Of a stretch of DNA of 64,000 bases, positions 12,940 through 24,877 are shown one piece after another (the first letter of the stretch is position 1; every line of letters starts with the position of its first letter). The DNA is taken from positions 411,376 through 475,375 of the forward strand of contig NC_054571.1 in assembly GCF_017654505.1 (NCBI RefSeq), written 5' to 3'. The notes under the pieces are model-generated. The model was not told where the DNA came from, did not search any database, and saw nothing but the letters and a program-made list of their open reading frames with translations. A program made the translations under genes and the position numbers. Origin of the DNA: Polyodon spathula (Eukaryota; Chordata; Actinopteri; Acipenseriformes; Polyodontidae).

Positions 12940-13853
12940 ATCAAAACAGAGGGAGGCTGTTCAGAGAGTATAAGAGCCTCCCTTTCTATTTGCTGCTCCA
13001 CCAGCACAGAGCAGAGAGGCTGTTCAGAGGGTATAAGAGCCTCCCTTTCTCTTTCTCTGCTCCACCAGCACAGAGCAGAGGGCGGCTGTTCAGAGAGTAT
13101 AAGAGCCTCCCTTTCTCTTTCTCTGCTCCCTCAGCACAGAGCAGAGGGAGGCTGCTCAGAGAGTATAAGAGCCTCCCTTTCTCTTTCTCTGCTCCACCAG
13201 CACAGAGCAGAGGGAGGCTGCTCAGAGAGTATAAGAGCCTCCCTTTCTCTTTCTCTGCTCCTTCAGCACAGAGCAGAGGGAGGCTGTTCAGAGAGTATAA
13301 GAGCCTCCCTTTCTCTTTCTCTGCTCCACCAGCACAGAGCAGAGGGAGGCTGTTCAGAGAGTATAAGAGCCTCCCTTTCTCTTTCTCTGCTCCCTCAGCA
13401 CAGAGCAGAGGGAGGCTGTTCAGAGAGTATAAGAGCCTCCCTTTCTGTTTCTCTGCTCCCTCAGCGCAGAGCAGAGGGAGGCTGCTCAGAGAGTATAAGA
13501 GCCTCCCTTTCTGTTTCTCTGCTCCCTCAGCGCAGAGCAGGGGGAGGCTGCTCAGAGATTATAAGAGCCTCCCTTTCTGTTTCTCTGCTCCCTCAGCGCA
13601 GAGCAGAGGGAGGCTGCTCAGAGAGTATAAGAGCCTCCCTTTCTGTTTCTCTGCTCCCTCAGCACAGAGCAGAGGGAGGCTGCTCAGAGAGTATAAGAGC
13701 CTCCCTTTCTGTTTCTCTGCTCCCTCAGCGCAGAGCAGAGGGAGGCTGCTCAGAGAGTATAAGAGCCTCCCTTTCTGTTTCTCTGCTCCATCAGCGCAGA
13801 GCAGAGGGAGGCTGCTCAGAGAGTATAAGAGCCTCCCTTTCTCTTTGCTGCTC
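12940..13853 (-). repeat. minisatellite M1, array c (largest, inverted)
   Basis: About 14 units of 66 bp in the opposite orientation to arrays a, b, d and e: gagcctccctttctctttct, ctgctccaccagcacagagc, agagggaggctgttcagaga, gtataa. Two sub-types are visible: units with ctctttctctgctcc (left half) and units with ctgtttctctgctccctcag (right half), showing stepwise expansion of blocks. It reads as an open frame of 297 residues at 12990-13883, rejected as a gene. Confidence 0.97.
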
Positions 13854-14194
13854 ATTAAAAAGGAGTGCCACAGATGCCCTTGATTTCATTGTGTGTTAAA
13901 TGGGATTTAAAAAAGAATAAACAAGTCTCTTTGCTCTTGATTAAATCTGCATGAAAAAGAGTTGATCCCGTGTATTGTTTAGCAGCTCTTTTGATTGTCA
14001 GATGCCTGAGTATGTGGGCTTTTCACATTGCGTGTAATTCAGTTTCTGTTAGCTGCGTTTAATTTCGAGCAAGTTAACCACTCAACACAGTACAAAGTGC
14101 TTTTCTGACTAATCTGTCTTCTCAAACTGAAATGCGTTGCAGGTTCAGAGTCAGTCTTTTTTTTTCTTTAAAGGGGGGGTGCAAAAACAATTAT
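13854..14194. other. short unique spacer between M1 arrays
   Basis: About 340 bases with no recognised gene or repeat other than a T-rich run near 14157-14170. Confidence 0.45.
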
Positions 14195-14352
14195 TTTTTG
14201 GTGGAGCACAGAAAGATAATGTGAGGCTCTTATACTCTCTGAATAGCCTCCCTCTGTTCTGTGCTGGTGGAGCACAGAAAGAGAAAGGGAGGCTCTTATA
14301 CTCTCTGAATAGCCTCCCTCTGCTCTGTGCTGAGGGAGCAGAGAAAGAGACA
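14195..14352 (+). repeat. minisatellite M1, array d
   Basis: Two to three units of the M1 family, in the same orientation as array a, with slight divergence (gataatgtgaggctcttata in the first unit). Confidence 0.92.
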
Positions 14353-14805
14353 ATGCGTTCGATGACAAAAGCTCACAATGCCCTTCTAATTCAAACTGCC
14401 AGACAATGTTTAATTAAATGTGCTGGAAATGGCAGCCAGGAAATCAATTTTGTCATATTCATAAATATTAATCCCATTTCGTACAAGGCTGTGTAGTTGT
14501 GTCTTATCAGAAGCTACCTGCTGGAGTTTATCACCCTGACTCAAACGAACGTCACAGATCGATTTAGAAAAGATCCCACATTCATTTAGGATTATCCAAT
14601 TCATCATGCCCTCTGAAAATGACTCCCAACTGGCCAAATACTGCTTTTTTTTTCTGTGACCATTGTGAAAGAAATAAATCTTTGGGCTCTGTGAGCGAAC
14701 ATCATTACAATGTAATATTCTCCTTCCTAGTTTTTGTTCAAGTTGCAATTCCTTATGCTGAAATAAAAAAAAAATAACAGCACATACTGAAGGTCCTCAT
14801 AATTA
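14353..14805. other. intronic sequence, nothing recognised
   Basis: Unique-looking AT-rich sequence. The minus-strand open frame at 14410-14748 shows no recognisable domain. Confidence 0.45.
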
Positions 14806-14905
14806 GCCTGGCGTTTTTGCACAGTGGTTAAGACGCTTGCTTGCGGAGCGCGGGGTCACCAGTTCGCACCCAGTAACGATTGCACGCTACCATAAAAGGT
14901 AAATA
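14806..14905 (+). mobile_element. tRNA-derived SINE head, family B copy 1
   Basis: Sequence tttttgcacagtggttaaga cgcttgcttgcggagcgcgg ggtcaccagttcgcacccag resembles a tRNA-derived SINE head, with an A-box-like gcacagtggttaag and a degenerate B box agttcgcaccc. The spacing fits polymerase III promoters. A second copy is at 25604. It is too degenerate to be a functional tRNA gene. Confidence 0.6.
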
Positions 14906-16094
14906 TTTTAGATTTTGTATTACATTTTCCAGCAATGTTGTTTTGTTTTTTTAATTACTATTCTGAAAACAGCTCATCATTCTCTCAACCAATTGGAGAT
15001 CCCTGCAAGATCCTGCGGGAAAGGAAATGCCCTTAACAGGTTTCAACAGGAGATATGACCATGAGTTTTTACCAAAGGTTCCAACATCATCCGTCGTTCA
15101 TTCAGGGATGGGAACAAGACTCCTGCTGCACAGCAGTTTCAGCTATTCCAGGTTTTATCAACCCACGGTGGGTATAGACACCAAGCCGAGGCGTGTCTTA
15201 TTAAACTCCTAGTAAAACCAGGAATGGATCGTACAAACATCAGCTGCACACGTTCAGGGCTTACCCTGGTGCAACGACAAAAAAACAAAAAAAAAACACA
15301 CCTATTAATGGCAAGGCTGGTGTGATTGAAATTCACAGACTGTTGCCACTTCAGAAGAACAAACACAACGCAATCATTCTACAAGCGCTGACGTGCAACG
15401 AGGCTATGCAAAGGTGAGCAGGATCCTTCTGTGTTTAATCACCTCCCACACATGAAATAAAGATCCCTCCAACAGCGTGTTTGCTGGGCAGAGGTCTCTG
15501 TAATTATTGAGTGCACGCGCTCCGAGTCGATGCAGGCAGCAGCACACACTTCACAGGTGAGCTTTAAGGGTTAAAACGCCACAAGCCCGTTGTTACTGAG
15601 GAACCAGCAGTGTGTAAAAAGAGGAGGCACCACCGCGAACGTTCGTAGAGCGAACATCAAAACTGATCAGAGCTACATTTAAAATAGACCTGCTTCAACT
15701 TCTGAGTATGCATTAGGGCCAAAATAACTTGGAACAAAAACACGAAAAGGGAGAAGGAGTAATGCGTTAACTAGAGAATCAACATCGTAACAATAGCATT
15801 GCAGATAAAACCGTAAATTTAATTTGTAAAGCAGTGCAATTTCAGAATGAAGAGACAAGGAAGGGAAAATCAATTCACTCGTGTAGCGAGAGACACAGAG
15901 CGAGCGGAGTGACGTGCGACAAGTGTTTGTGATCATGCCTGCAGCAGAGGATACAAGCACTGTCTCAACAGAGACTGGGCTGACAGGACCCCAGAGCACA
16001 GGTCCCCTGTCTGGGCCACCACGAGGAGACTCAAAGCCTTCACATTCAGACCCAAGCACTTATTTATATACAGTATCTGAGCAGCTGCGACATC
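14906..16094. other. intronic sequence with one foldback repeat
   Basis: Apart from the family E foldback at 15108-15262, no gene or classified repeat was recognised. Confidence 0.45.
15108..15262 (+). repeat. inverted-repeat element, family E copy 1
   Basis: Left part gggaacaagactcctgctgc acagcagtttcagctattcc aggttttat is roughly the reverse complement of the right part (gtaaaaccaggaatggatcg ... cagctgcac). The centre contains gcgtgtcttattaaactcct, which recurs in copy 2 at 31138. Probably a non-autonomous DNA element. Confidence 0.5.
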
Positions 16095-16247
16095 TTAGCC
16101 TGCCCTGGACTGGAGGGAGCACCCTCTCTCTTAGGGGGGTGAGGGAGGGAGGGAGCAGTCCAGTCTCCATGTCTCAAGCCTGTCCTGGACTGGAGGGAGC
16201 CCCCTTCCTCTCAGGGGGGGGGGGGGGGGGGGGGGGAGCAGTTCAGT
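16095..16247 (+). repeat. minisatellite M2, array a
   Basis: Two units of about 75-80 bp: ctgccctggactggagggag, caccctctctcttagggggg, tgagggagggagggagcagt, ccagtctccatgtctcaagc. The second unit ends in a G run of about 19. The same family occurs at 30291 (inverted) and 31385. Confidence 0.9.
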
Positions 16248-16750
16248 AGCAATCACAGCGGTCCGCAGTTGAATTTAGCTTCTCAAGGTAAAAGGCTTCC
16301 TACTGAACTGTATATTGGCAGAACAGAAACAAATAACGATCCCAGCCACAGCTGCTTCCATTCCAACACTTAATATCTGTAAGTGTTTCATCAAAGGTTC
16401 CTGACCTTAAAAAGCAACGGCAATCTATTTTCCCTCGCCACCTATTTGCCAGACAGGAGGTTTCGTCGCTTTTTTCACACCCCGGGCTGTACCTCACGCT
16501 AAGCGACCGTTTCCTGTAATTAACTTTCCTGTAGAAAGGTTTGAAACACACACAGCGGCCGAGGTGCTGTGCTCAACTGTAGTTGTCCTAAAAGAAAACC
16601 GAAAACCGCAATACAGTGTCAGTACAGCCAAAAATAATTCTGATTGTGTGACCTTTGAACTCTATTGGCTCCATGGATAGACTGGGCCGTCACTTAGCAA
16701 TTCCCAGACAGCGGTAACGTTAGGTTTTTTATTTAGATACTGTGTATTTA

Positions 16751-16785
<35 letters not shown>

Positions 16786-17303
16786 TACTCATTTTCTATA
16801 TATTTACTCATTTTCTATAAATGCCCGCAGGAGGAAAGCAGTGATAAATCTCTCTTGCTCTCCGTATGGGTTTTTTAATAGACAGCGTTACAATCTCCAC
16901 TTGAGGACGCAGGGCCCGGTCTGCTCTTCGTTCATCACTCTGAAGAGGCTGACAGTCCAGCTCGTTTACATTCTCCACACGTCGCTTCAGTTCCTGGCAT
17001 GGAACCGCGCGCTTCGTGACTCTGGAATCCTAATTACTGGCTCCTCAACCTTGTAAGTCAAATATAGCACACCGCTTATATTTTCCATGCCTCGATTGAC
17101 CGCTCAGTCATCAGTTCATTTCAATTCAATTTATTTCAATGTATTTTATTGATATATAGCGCCGTTCATACGACAGTATCTCAGAGAGCTTTACATGATG
17201 GTTAAAAAAAACAGAAATATTAATAGATACTGATAAATTTAGAAATTACAATATATATAAAATTATTAATATATATATATGGGGATATATATATATATAT
17301 AGA

Positions 17304-17368
<65 letters not shown>

Positions 17369-17658
17369 AATTTCATATAATATATATAATTTTATATAAT
17401 ATATAAATCTAAGCATTATAATTATCATAATTATGCTGGTACTGCTGCAGCGCTAATGCTTTTTCTCAGGGTGGCAGCCTGGTATTGCCAGTATTACAGC
17501 GTGTTTTTTTAAAAGGCACCTGGCAAAAACTAAAAAAAAAAAAAAAAAACAAGAAAACCAAGAAGAAAAAACGGAATTTGTCATGTAAATGAATAAATCT
17601 CGGAGTGGTCAGTCAAGCGTGACAAACAGAACACTATGACACTCCAGTAACAAAATAC

Positions 17659-17735
<77 letters not shown>

Positions 17736-18263
17736 TGTATTTTCAAACTTGCACCTGCATTCTTATCTGAGACCGTTTGCAAACTGTATCTCTCTGTCAT
17801 TTCTGTTTGTTTTTAGTATTTCTGTTTGCAGATCTAACATCTCGGTTCCTTAAAAATAAAAATACAAATTCATTAAAAAAAAAAAAAACACAACCTCGGA
17901 AGACCTCTCCTTCTGTGTCACGATTGAGACTGGAGGTGTGAGCTAACCCACATTTTGCTGATGTGTGCCTCCTGTGTAATGGCTTCATTACTTCACAGTA
18001 ACAACGCTGCCAAATTGCTATCTTACGCTTCGCTTGTAACATGAAGAAAATACATTAGCTGCGCTGGAACACATTTCTAACCCAGCCAGCACTTCAATAT
18101 CAAAAAACATTTAAATGATGAAACAAAAAAAAAAAACACATTTAAATGATCATTAACCAGGTAAACTTTATGACTAAAACAGACAAAACAAAATATGAAT
18201 GAATAAATAAATAAATAAATAAATACAGTGAATTTGATGCTGTTTGTACCGTATAACGGAAAT
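16248..18263. repeat. intronic sequence with several microsatellites
   Basis: (ATT)n at 16755-16786 followed by a short duplication of tttactcattttctata (about 16785-16820). A fish-type SINE/LINE-like tail near 17110-17200 (attgatatatagcgccgttc). AT-rich tract at 17250-17410, A-run at 17532-17549, (GA)n at 17659-17730, A-run at 17875-17888 and (AAAT)n at 18201-18226. No exon seen. Confidence 0.6.
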
Positions 18264-18972
18264 ATAGGCTCTTATACTCTCTGAACAACCTCCCTCTTCT
18301 CTGTGCTGGTGGAGCAGAGAAAGATAAAGAGAAAGGGAGGCTCTTATACTCTCTGAACAACCTCCCCCTGCTCTGTGGTGGTGGAGCAGAGAAAGAAAAA
18401 GAGAAAGGGAGGCTCTTATACTTTTTGAACAACCTCCCTCTTCTCTGTGCTGGTGGAGCAGGGAAAGAAAAAGAGAAAGGGAGGCTCTTATACTCTTTGA
18501 ACAACCTCCCTCTTCTCTGTGCTGGTGGAGCAGAGAAAGATAAAGAGAAAGGGAGGCTCTTATACTTTTTGAGCAACCTCCCTCTGCTCTGTGCTGGTGG
18601 AGCAGAGAAAGAGAAAGAGAAAGGGAGGCTCTTATACTCTTTGAACAACCTCCCTCTGCTCTGTGCTGGTGGAGCAGAGAAAGATAAAGAGAAAGGGAGG
18701 CTCTTATACTTTTTGAGCAACCTCCCTCTGCTCTGTACTGGTGGAGCAGACAGAGAGAAAGAGAAAGGGAGGCTCTTATACTCTCTGAACAATCTCCCCC
18801 TGCTCTGTACTGGTGGACCAGACAGAGAGAAAGAGAAAGGGAGGCTCTTATACTCTCTGCACAGCCTCCCTCTGCTCTGTGCTGGTAGAGCAAAGAAAGA
18901 GAAAGGGAGGCTCTTATACTCTCTGCGCAGCCTCCCTCTGCTCTGTGCTGGTGGTGCAGAGAAAGGGAGTCT
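18264..18972 (+). repeat. minisatellite M1, array e
   Basis: About ten units, mostly 72 bp because of an extra six bases in the purine block (gagaaagataaagagaaagg). Core is the same as arrays a-d: aacctccctctgctctgtgc, tggtggagcagagaaag, gggaggctcttatactctct. The last two units return to the shorter form. Overlapping open frames on both strands (for example 18142-19035) are artefacts of the repeat. Confidence 0.96.
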
Positions 18973-20539
18973 CTTTGATTCACTTTGCAAATTTTTCACA
19001 AAGACAATGCAGAAACACCCCCTTAAACGAACCACCTAGTAAGAGGTTCTCTGGCTATGTCTCCTTCGGTCGCGCGCGGTTTTTTTATTTAGATTTGTAG
19101 ACATTTTAAAAAGGTTTGTGTGAACTGTATGGTGCTCGAGACATTGTCCTGCCAGAACTTTGAATACAAAAAAAACCCCATGCATTATAAAATAGATACA
19201 CAGATAGGAAATGTAACACGGTCCAGCTGTGCAGACAGTGAGGCAGCAAAGCAAGTGTGACACTGATTGATATAAGGAGGGCCACCTCCACTACATCCCT
19301 GTGAGCAGAGATTTCATCCCAGCGTTGGATAATAATAATAATAACAACCTTTTCCTTTTCACGCAGGAGGGGCGTCACTGGAATAGATCTTTTACTAAGA
19401 GGTGAGGGTTAGGGTTAGAAACAAAACGAACCGGTCTTGAATGCAATTACTGTAGAGTCAAATTTAATTACATCTCTAACTGAGCATTAATGAGGGATAT
19501 CTGAATGGGGTCACAGGAAGACAGTGCACCTTTATCACAAATTGAGCAACGCTGCAGGGTTGGCAGGCTGCAGCTACATTCAGAGTTATTAAGCTCATTG
19601 TTCTATTGCACTGAGGGAGAGGGATTTATTTAATTGGTTCAGAACGGATCCTCTCCAAATACCTGATCTTTCACTTCCCTGGACTCTCTCTCTCTCTCTC
19701 TCAGCATCTCTCATGAGGAGCTGAAAACCGGCAGGTGTGAGCTCCCTGCTCACCGCAGACTGCTGTGCCAGATCCCAAAAGACAAGAGCAGGCGTGGCCT
19801 CCGTGCAGCGAGTTGGCAAACAGCGTCAGATTACTGCTTGAATGCAGTCAGCCTCCCGCAAACAATCCTCGTCAAACTAAAACACGCTTTCATGGTTGCT
19901 CACCACATCTTCAGGAGTTTAGCTTTGCACGCGCTGAAGCCTTTGCACAGTTTCACTGCTGCCTACATAAATTTGTTTTAGCTACAGGAACACAAACTTC
20001 CCCACCGGACTTTCAACTTGCTCCCCAAGGTTATCCTCAAAATTAAAAAAAAAAAAGTTATGATTGGTGTTTACTGGTATGGAAAAAAACCCATTTATTT
20101 AAAAAAAAAGTTTTTTTCTCCAGTGCATGCATATTTTACCCAGACGTGCAGCACTGTGCTGTAGCATGCATCATCTGCCAGCAGTTGACTGTAGCAAATC
20201 AGGGTTAAAAGATTAGATGAAATACACAGTTTTGAAGATTTTATGCACCAAACTACCAGGGAGCAATCCAAACAGCTACTGGAAAAAAAAATAAAATCCA
20301 CTGCATTTGCACAGTGATATTTAACTTGAAAACCATTCTCTACGTTGCAGCCTACACATTGACAGTCTACCAGGGCCATGTGTTCAAACAGGAAGCCTGA
20401 AGCCTTAAGGCTGCAGCAGCACGCAATCCTGCTCAGCATCGCACTCAAACATTGTGCATTTGCATTTGCTTATCGACCGCTGTGGAAAACTTGACATGTA
20501 ACACTTATCAAAGTTTCTCATTGAAAAAGCATGGCAAAT
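18973..20539. other. intronic sequence, nothing recognised
   Basis: Contains a short ATA/ATT run near 19328-19345, one ggttagggttag motif near 19406 and a CT run near 19684-19702. No recognised gene. Confidence 0.45.
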
Positions 20540-21093
20540 TGTAATAATGCACAGGGAAGCATTGTAAAGCACAGAGAGGGGAAGCATTGTAAAGCACAGA
20601 GAGGTCTGGTAAAGCATAGGGAAGCATTGTAAAGCACAGAGAGGTCTGGTAAAGCATAGGGAAGCATTGTAAAGCACAGAGAGGTCTGGTAAAGCACAGG
20701 TAAGCATTGTAAAGCACAGAGAGGTGTGGTAAAGCATAGGGAAGCATTGTAAAGCACAGAGAGGTCTGGTAAAGCATAGGGAAGCATTGTAAAGCACAGA
20801 GAGGTCTGGTAAAGCACAGGGGAGCATTGTAAAGCACAGAGAGGTCTGGTAAAGCAAAGGGAAGCATTGTAAAGCACAGAGAGGTCTGGTAAAGCACAGG
20901 GAAGCATTGTAAAGCACAGAGAGGTCTGGTAAAGCATAGGGAAGCATTGTAAAGCAGAGAGGCCTGGTAAAGCACAGGGAAGCATTGTAAAGCACAGAGA
21001 GGTCTGGTAAAGCACAGGGAAGCATTGTAAAGCAGAGAGGCCTGGTAAAGCACAGGGAAGCATTGTAAAGCACAGAGAGGTCTGGTAAAGCAT
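20540..21093 (+). repeat. minisatellite M3 (40-bp unit)
   Basis: About 13-14 tandem copies of a 40-bp unit: gaagcattgtaaagcacaga followed by gaggtctggtaaagcatagg. Each unit has two related half-units built on gtaaagca. Some units are 38 bp because of a cagagaggcc variant. Because 40 is not a multiple of three, all frames run through and give long artefactual open frames on the minus strand. Confidence 0.96.
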
Positions 21094-21771
21094 ACTAAAT
21101 TAACACGGTCAACCATGTTAACTCCACAGTACAGGCTTGGGAAACCTGCAAAAATACAGTTCAGATTTAACAGGGTAAACATTTCTAAGGGCTCTCAACG
21201 TGGGTCTAATAAGATAACAACCATCTTAAATAAAAAGAGAGCTGTTGTACCTTAAGAAGATAAGTTTGGGGTTGGATTATGACGGCACATTCATACGGCT
21301 TCCAGCATCATGAATTATTCTACAGCTCGCATGATTGTTGAAAACCAACCTACTCATTCTCGTTGGTAGGCCGGTGTGTGTGTGTGTGTGTGTGTGTTTT
21401 TTTCTCTCAATTGCAATTCATAATAATTAGAAAAAAGACTCAAAGCCTGCGTGTGTGGGATTCGTTCCAGCGTAAACTGCCACTTATGTGCAAGCTGTAA
21501 AAGTGAGTGGGCTGCTATACGGAAATTAGGGGGCTTCAGTTCTGACATAGTTTGCAAGAAGCTAGGGGGGGTGGCAAGCACTTGGCTTTTGGTGCTGAAA
21601 AGCAGGCCCATCGCCGCTGCCAACGCACACTGGGGCACCGCTGCGTGTTTTGTTTCTCCGCCCCCTGCTTCCCAGAATTTTCCTTTTAAAGCTCTGGATT
21701 CCAACGCCTGCTTTCTACTGTTCCCTTTTCTGGCAGAGAGGAGGCAGGCCTTGTTGACAGCGCAGTTTGTG
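21094..21771. other. intronic sequence with short GT repeat
   Basis: (GT)n at about 21375-21397. The opposed open frames at 21354-21704 and 21451-21825 show no known domain. Confidence 0.45.
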
Positions 21772-21963
21772 TACTATTGCATCTCCCTAGAGAATGAGCT
21801 CATTTTGGTTCATAAAGTCGAATGAAACCTGCTGAACAATGTTGTAGTTTCTTTGATTGCATGATGTTAAATAAAAGATCTGAAATGACATTCATGTTTT
21901 ATCTGTTTTGTAAGTTACTACCTAAACTTCCAGGTGATGCAAAACTGTTGGCTATAGCTGTGC
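21772..21963 (+). mobile_element. Tc1/mariner-like MITE, family T copy 3 (internally deleted)
   Basis: Begins tactattgcatctccctaga and contains ttcataaagtcgaatgaaac and gatgttaaataaaagatctg, ending ggtgatgcaaaactgttggc tatagctgt. Both ends are present but the middle is shortened compared with the 327-bp copy at 31995. Confidence 0.75.
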
Positions 21964-22342
21964 ATGCAAGCTTTACAAGAGACCAGAGCACCGTTCTACA
22001 GATAACACACGTGTTGAAGCTTGCTGGTCGTATTATACACGCTGCTGTACTGCACAGACAGATAGCAATAGACTTTGAATGGAAAGTGAGCCGGAGACAA
22101 TGTGAGAGAACGTGACTCTAATCTGCGAAGCGCGTTTTCAGTAATAGACAGACTGCCGTCCTAGTCTTTCAGCAACTCCTCTCCGAGGAGTGCAGCACAG
22201 CCGGCTTGCGAAAAGCAAGCTTTCCCCTTGATGACCGCAGCTAAAGGGAGCAGGGAAACAGATGCTGTTGCTCCTGTCAAAGCTCAGTACAGCACTGGTG
22301 TACACTCGACTTGGAAAAAAACCCAGCAAAACTGCTGAAGAA
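21964..22342. other. intronic sequence, nothing recognised
   Basis: No recognisable gene or classified repeat in this short interval between two MITE copies. Confidence 0.4.
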
Positions 22343-22581
22343 ACGACAAAATGAGATCGCAAAAGTCTACCGGAAGCCATAATAGCAGCACGGAATTTCA
22401 TGCTAGATTTGAAATGTCACATTTTGGAATTGTCAGTTTTTCCGTTAAGTATACAGGAAACCACAAAGCGGTGTGCAATTCAACATGTTCACGTAACATT
22501 ATTCAGCAGGTTTCATTCGACTGCATGAAACAAAATGAATTCATTCTATAGGGTGAGGCAAAAATTTTGGCCAGAGCTGTA
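22343..22581 (-). mobile_element. Tc1/mariner-like MITE, family T copy 4 (one end missing)
   Basis: Contains gtctaccggaagccataata, gaaatgtcacattttggaat, tcagcaggtttcattcgact and the terminal ttttggccagagctgta. Orientation is opposite to copies 3 and 5. The other terminal inverted repeat was not found. Confidence 0.75.
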
Positions 22582-23271
22582 AACCTGATTTGAACCCAGG
22601 GCCGAGACTTGACAGGGTAATAGTCTTTCTTGTTTATCTCTGTCTTTGCAGCACAAGCTTCCATCTTCAGATAAATGGTTCCTCAATGCCTCTTGGCTTG
22701 GTGAAAGCACTATCAAATAATAAAGAGCAGGTTTGCAGGCTTTTCTGTTGATTTCTTCTGCAAGCAAGAGAAGCAAGACTCCCTTATCTTGAAATATAAG
22801 AAACGAGCAAATAATAAACAAACAGCAACCTCTCCAGGCTCCTCCAGGCTTCGAGAACGCAAACAGGATAAAAAAAAATCACAACACCAGATCATGTGCT
22901 GGGAGTGTGGAGTTCAAAAGCAATTCTGGCGACAATGGCAGCTGTGTTTAAAAAAAATAATCACAGTTTTAGAGGACGAGATTTATCAGAGCAAAACAGT
23001 GACACAGCGCTGTGAAAATTAGTTTCCTGTCCCTTGTTTGCCAGGCCTAATCACCCAGCAATAACAATAAGCCCCTTTGTCTGTGAAGGGCGCATTTAAA
23101 AACTGACCTACAAATATTGATATGCAGAATGAGGAAGGGAGGCTGACAGAGTCATTTTAACACAGTTCTTCTGATATGCAAATGCAAACAGTAACACCTG
23201 TTTCTTGAAATTTCTTGCAGAATTAGAAACTTTTGGAGGTCTTGAAAGCTAGTTATTTTAATTTGTAGTTA
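22582..23271. other. intronic sequence, nothing recognised
   Basis: Unique-looking sequence. Short open frames here carry no family signature. Confidence 0.45.
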
Positions 23272-23550
23272 CAGACATAAGAAAAGGCCATTCAGCCCAT
23301 CAAGACTGGTCTCTTGTTAGCGCACCATTCTTTTAATTAATTTAAAAGCACAGAATTTTTTTTTTTTTTTTTTAAATGTTCCCAGTGTTTTAGATCCCAC
23401 TACTTCACCTGACGGGCTATTCCATGCATTTATAACTCTGCAAAAAAAAAAAAAAGTGTTCTTTGGAGTGTTTTTCTTTACCTCCATTTCAGATTAAGAT
23501 TGATTTACAGCTCAATTCATGAGCCCTAAACATTTCTGCCTTTACTGATT
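23272..23550 (+). repeat. interspersed repeat, family C copy 1
   Basis: Contains cataagaaaaggccattcag cccatcaagactggtctctt gttagcgcaccattc, then tttaaaagcacagaa, ttcccagtgttttagatccc and ttcacctgacgggctattcc. The same order of blocks recurs at 27946 (plus) and 52870 (minus). I do not recognise its class. It has no visible coding capacity. Confidence 0.65.
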
Positions 23551-23879
23551 ATGTGACAGAACAGGTGCAGGGTTACTCTGGCTCCATATCACTACTACAC
23601 ACCACTCAATAGCAAGAGGCCCACAAGGTCACAATCAGAAACGGTGTGCAAGACAGAAAATCGTCCTTCACAGTAACTCACATCATCCCCTTCGGCCACT
23701 GCGTGCACGGCTGCACCACGTTCAGTTTCCTATCTGTGTCTCTATTTTATAAGGCACTAATGCAAGGTTAAATGAAAGTGAGGAATTGCTGTTTTTGGCT
23801 TGGCTGGTTGTTTACTTTATTGGTTTCCCAGCTATTCTCAAGAAGGCAACACGGGTAAAAACATAGATTTGCAGTTGAG

Positions 23880-23943
23880 AATGCATACTTCACCCCCAAG
23901 TCTCTATAAGTCACTTTGAATAAGAGCATCTGCTAAATGACTA

Positions 23944-23992
<49 letters not shown>
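23880..23992 (+). mobile_element. SINE/LINE 3' tail with AAT microsatellite
   Basis: The sequence caagtctctataagtcactt tgaataagagcatctgctaa atgactaaataataataata matches the familiar fish retroelement tail (xxxtctgctaaatgaataaataat) followed by (AAT)n. The head of the element is not recognisable. Confidence 0.6.
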
Positions 23993-24832
23993 GCAGTGAG
24001 AATCAGAATCTGAGCTCCACTGTAATGCAGCTGAACTCCTTCTCCTGTACTGCACCTACCCACACATCCACACAGAGAGATAAAAAAAAAATACCCACTA
24101 GAGGTATGAAATGAAGAATATTAATCCTGTGAATCTGGAAACAAAAACAAGGTGAAAGCCTGAGCCAGCAGAGCCCTGGCAGAGCAGCTTCGTCGTCAGC
24201 AGTCGAGTCCTGCTGCTGATCTGCCCAGCGTAGCGGCTTATTGCTCTCGTTGGAAAACGGCAGTCAGGCAGCCCCGGTTAAGAGTGTGCGAGGCTGCAGC
24301 TGGTCCAGCTCTTGAGAAGCAAGCCCTGTTGAAACTACTGGGGGAGCTCACTACACCATTGTTATCTTTCACTGCATCGAGGGAGACCTCGTTGATGGTC
24401 CAGTTTGTTTAATTCTTTGGGATACCAAGTTTTAGATAGACAGGATGCGGAGTACTGTGATATCAGCAGAGCAATCCCTTTGATTGAATTCTGAGGGCTT
24501 TGGGTGCTGGGCTGGCAGAAACATTCTGCTGCGCTTCTCAACAGATCAGGGAGACTCCTCCACAACTGCAGGCAATGATCGACTGGGTTCAGAACGGGAG
24601 GGCAGCGCGGGTTATCGGCCACCATGTCTCCACACTGGCACGCGGTCATCAAATACTTATTACATGGGACTGGGGACTGATCCTGATAACAACAGGGCGT
24701 GTCAATAACGAGAAGTTATAACTACGCGTTTGCCTACAGATGTGCAGCCTTCAGATTTATATTGCTAGTGATAACTTTCATTAATAACGTACTGTGTGAA
24801 TATATGAAGAGAGAGAGAGAGAGAGAGACAGA

Positions 24833-24877
<45 letters not shown>

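Noticed and set aside
12990..13883. 297-residue open frame with a 22-residue repeat
   Set aside because: It is the translation of 66-bp minisatellite M1. The same repeat is open in several frames and in the other arrays, with no start context, splice sites or known domain.
18142..19035. 297-residue minus-strand frame and overlapping 269- and 204-residue frames
   Set aside because: Overlapping frames on both strands across M1 array e are a by-product of a 72-bp unit divisible by three.
20405..21182. Three overlapping minus-strand frames rich in Leu, Cys and Phe
   Set aside because: All three frames are open across the 40-bp minisatellite, which shows repeat origin rather than coding.
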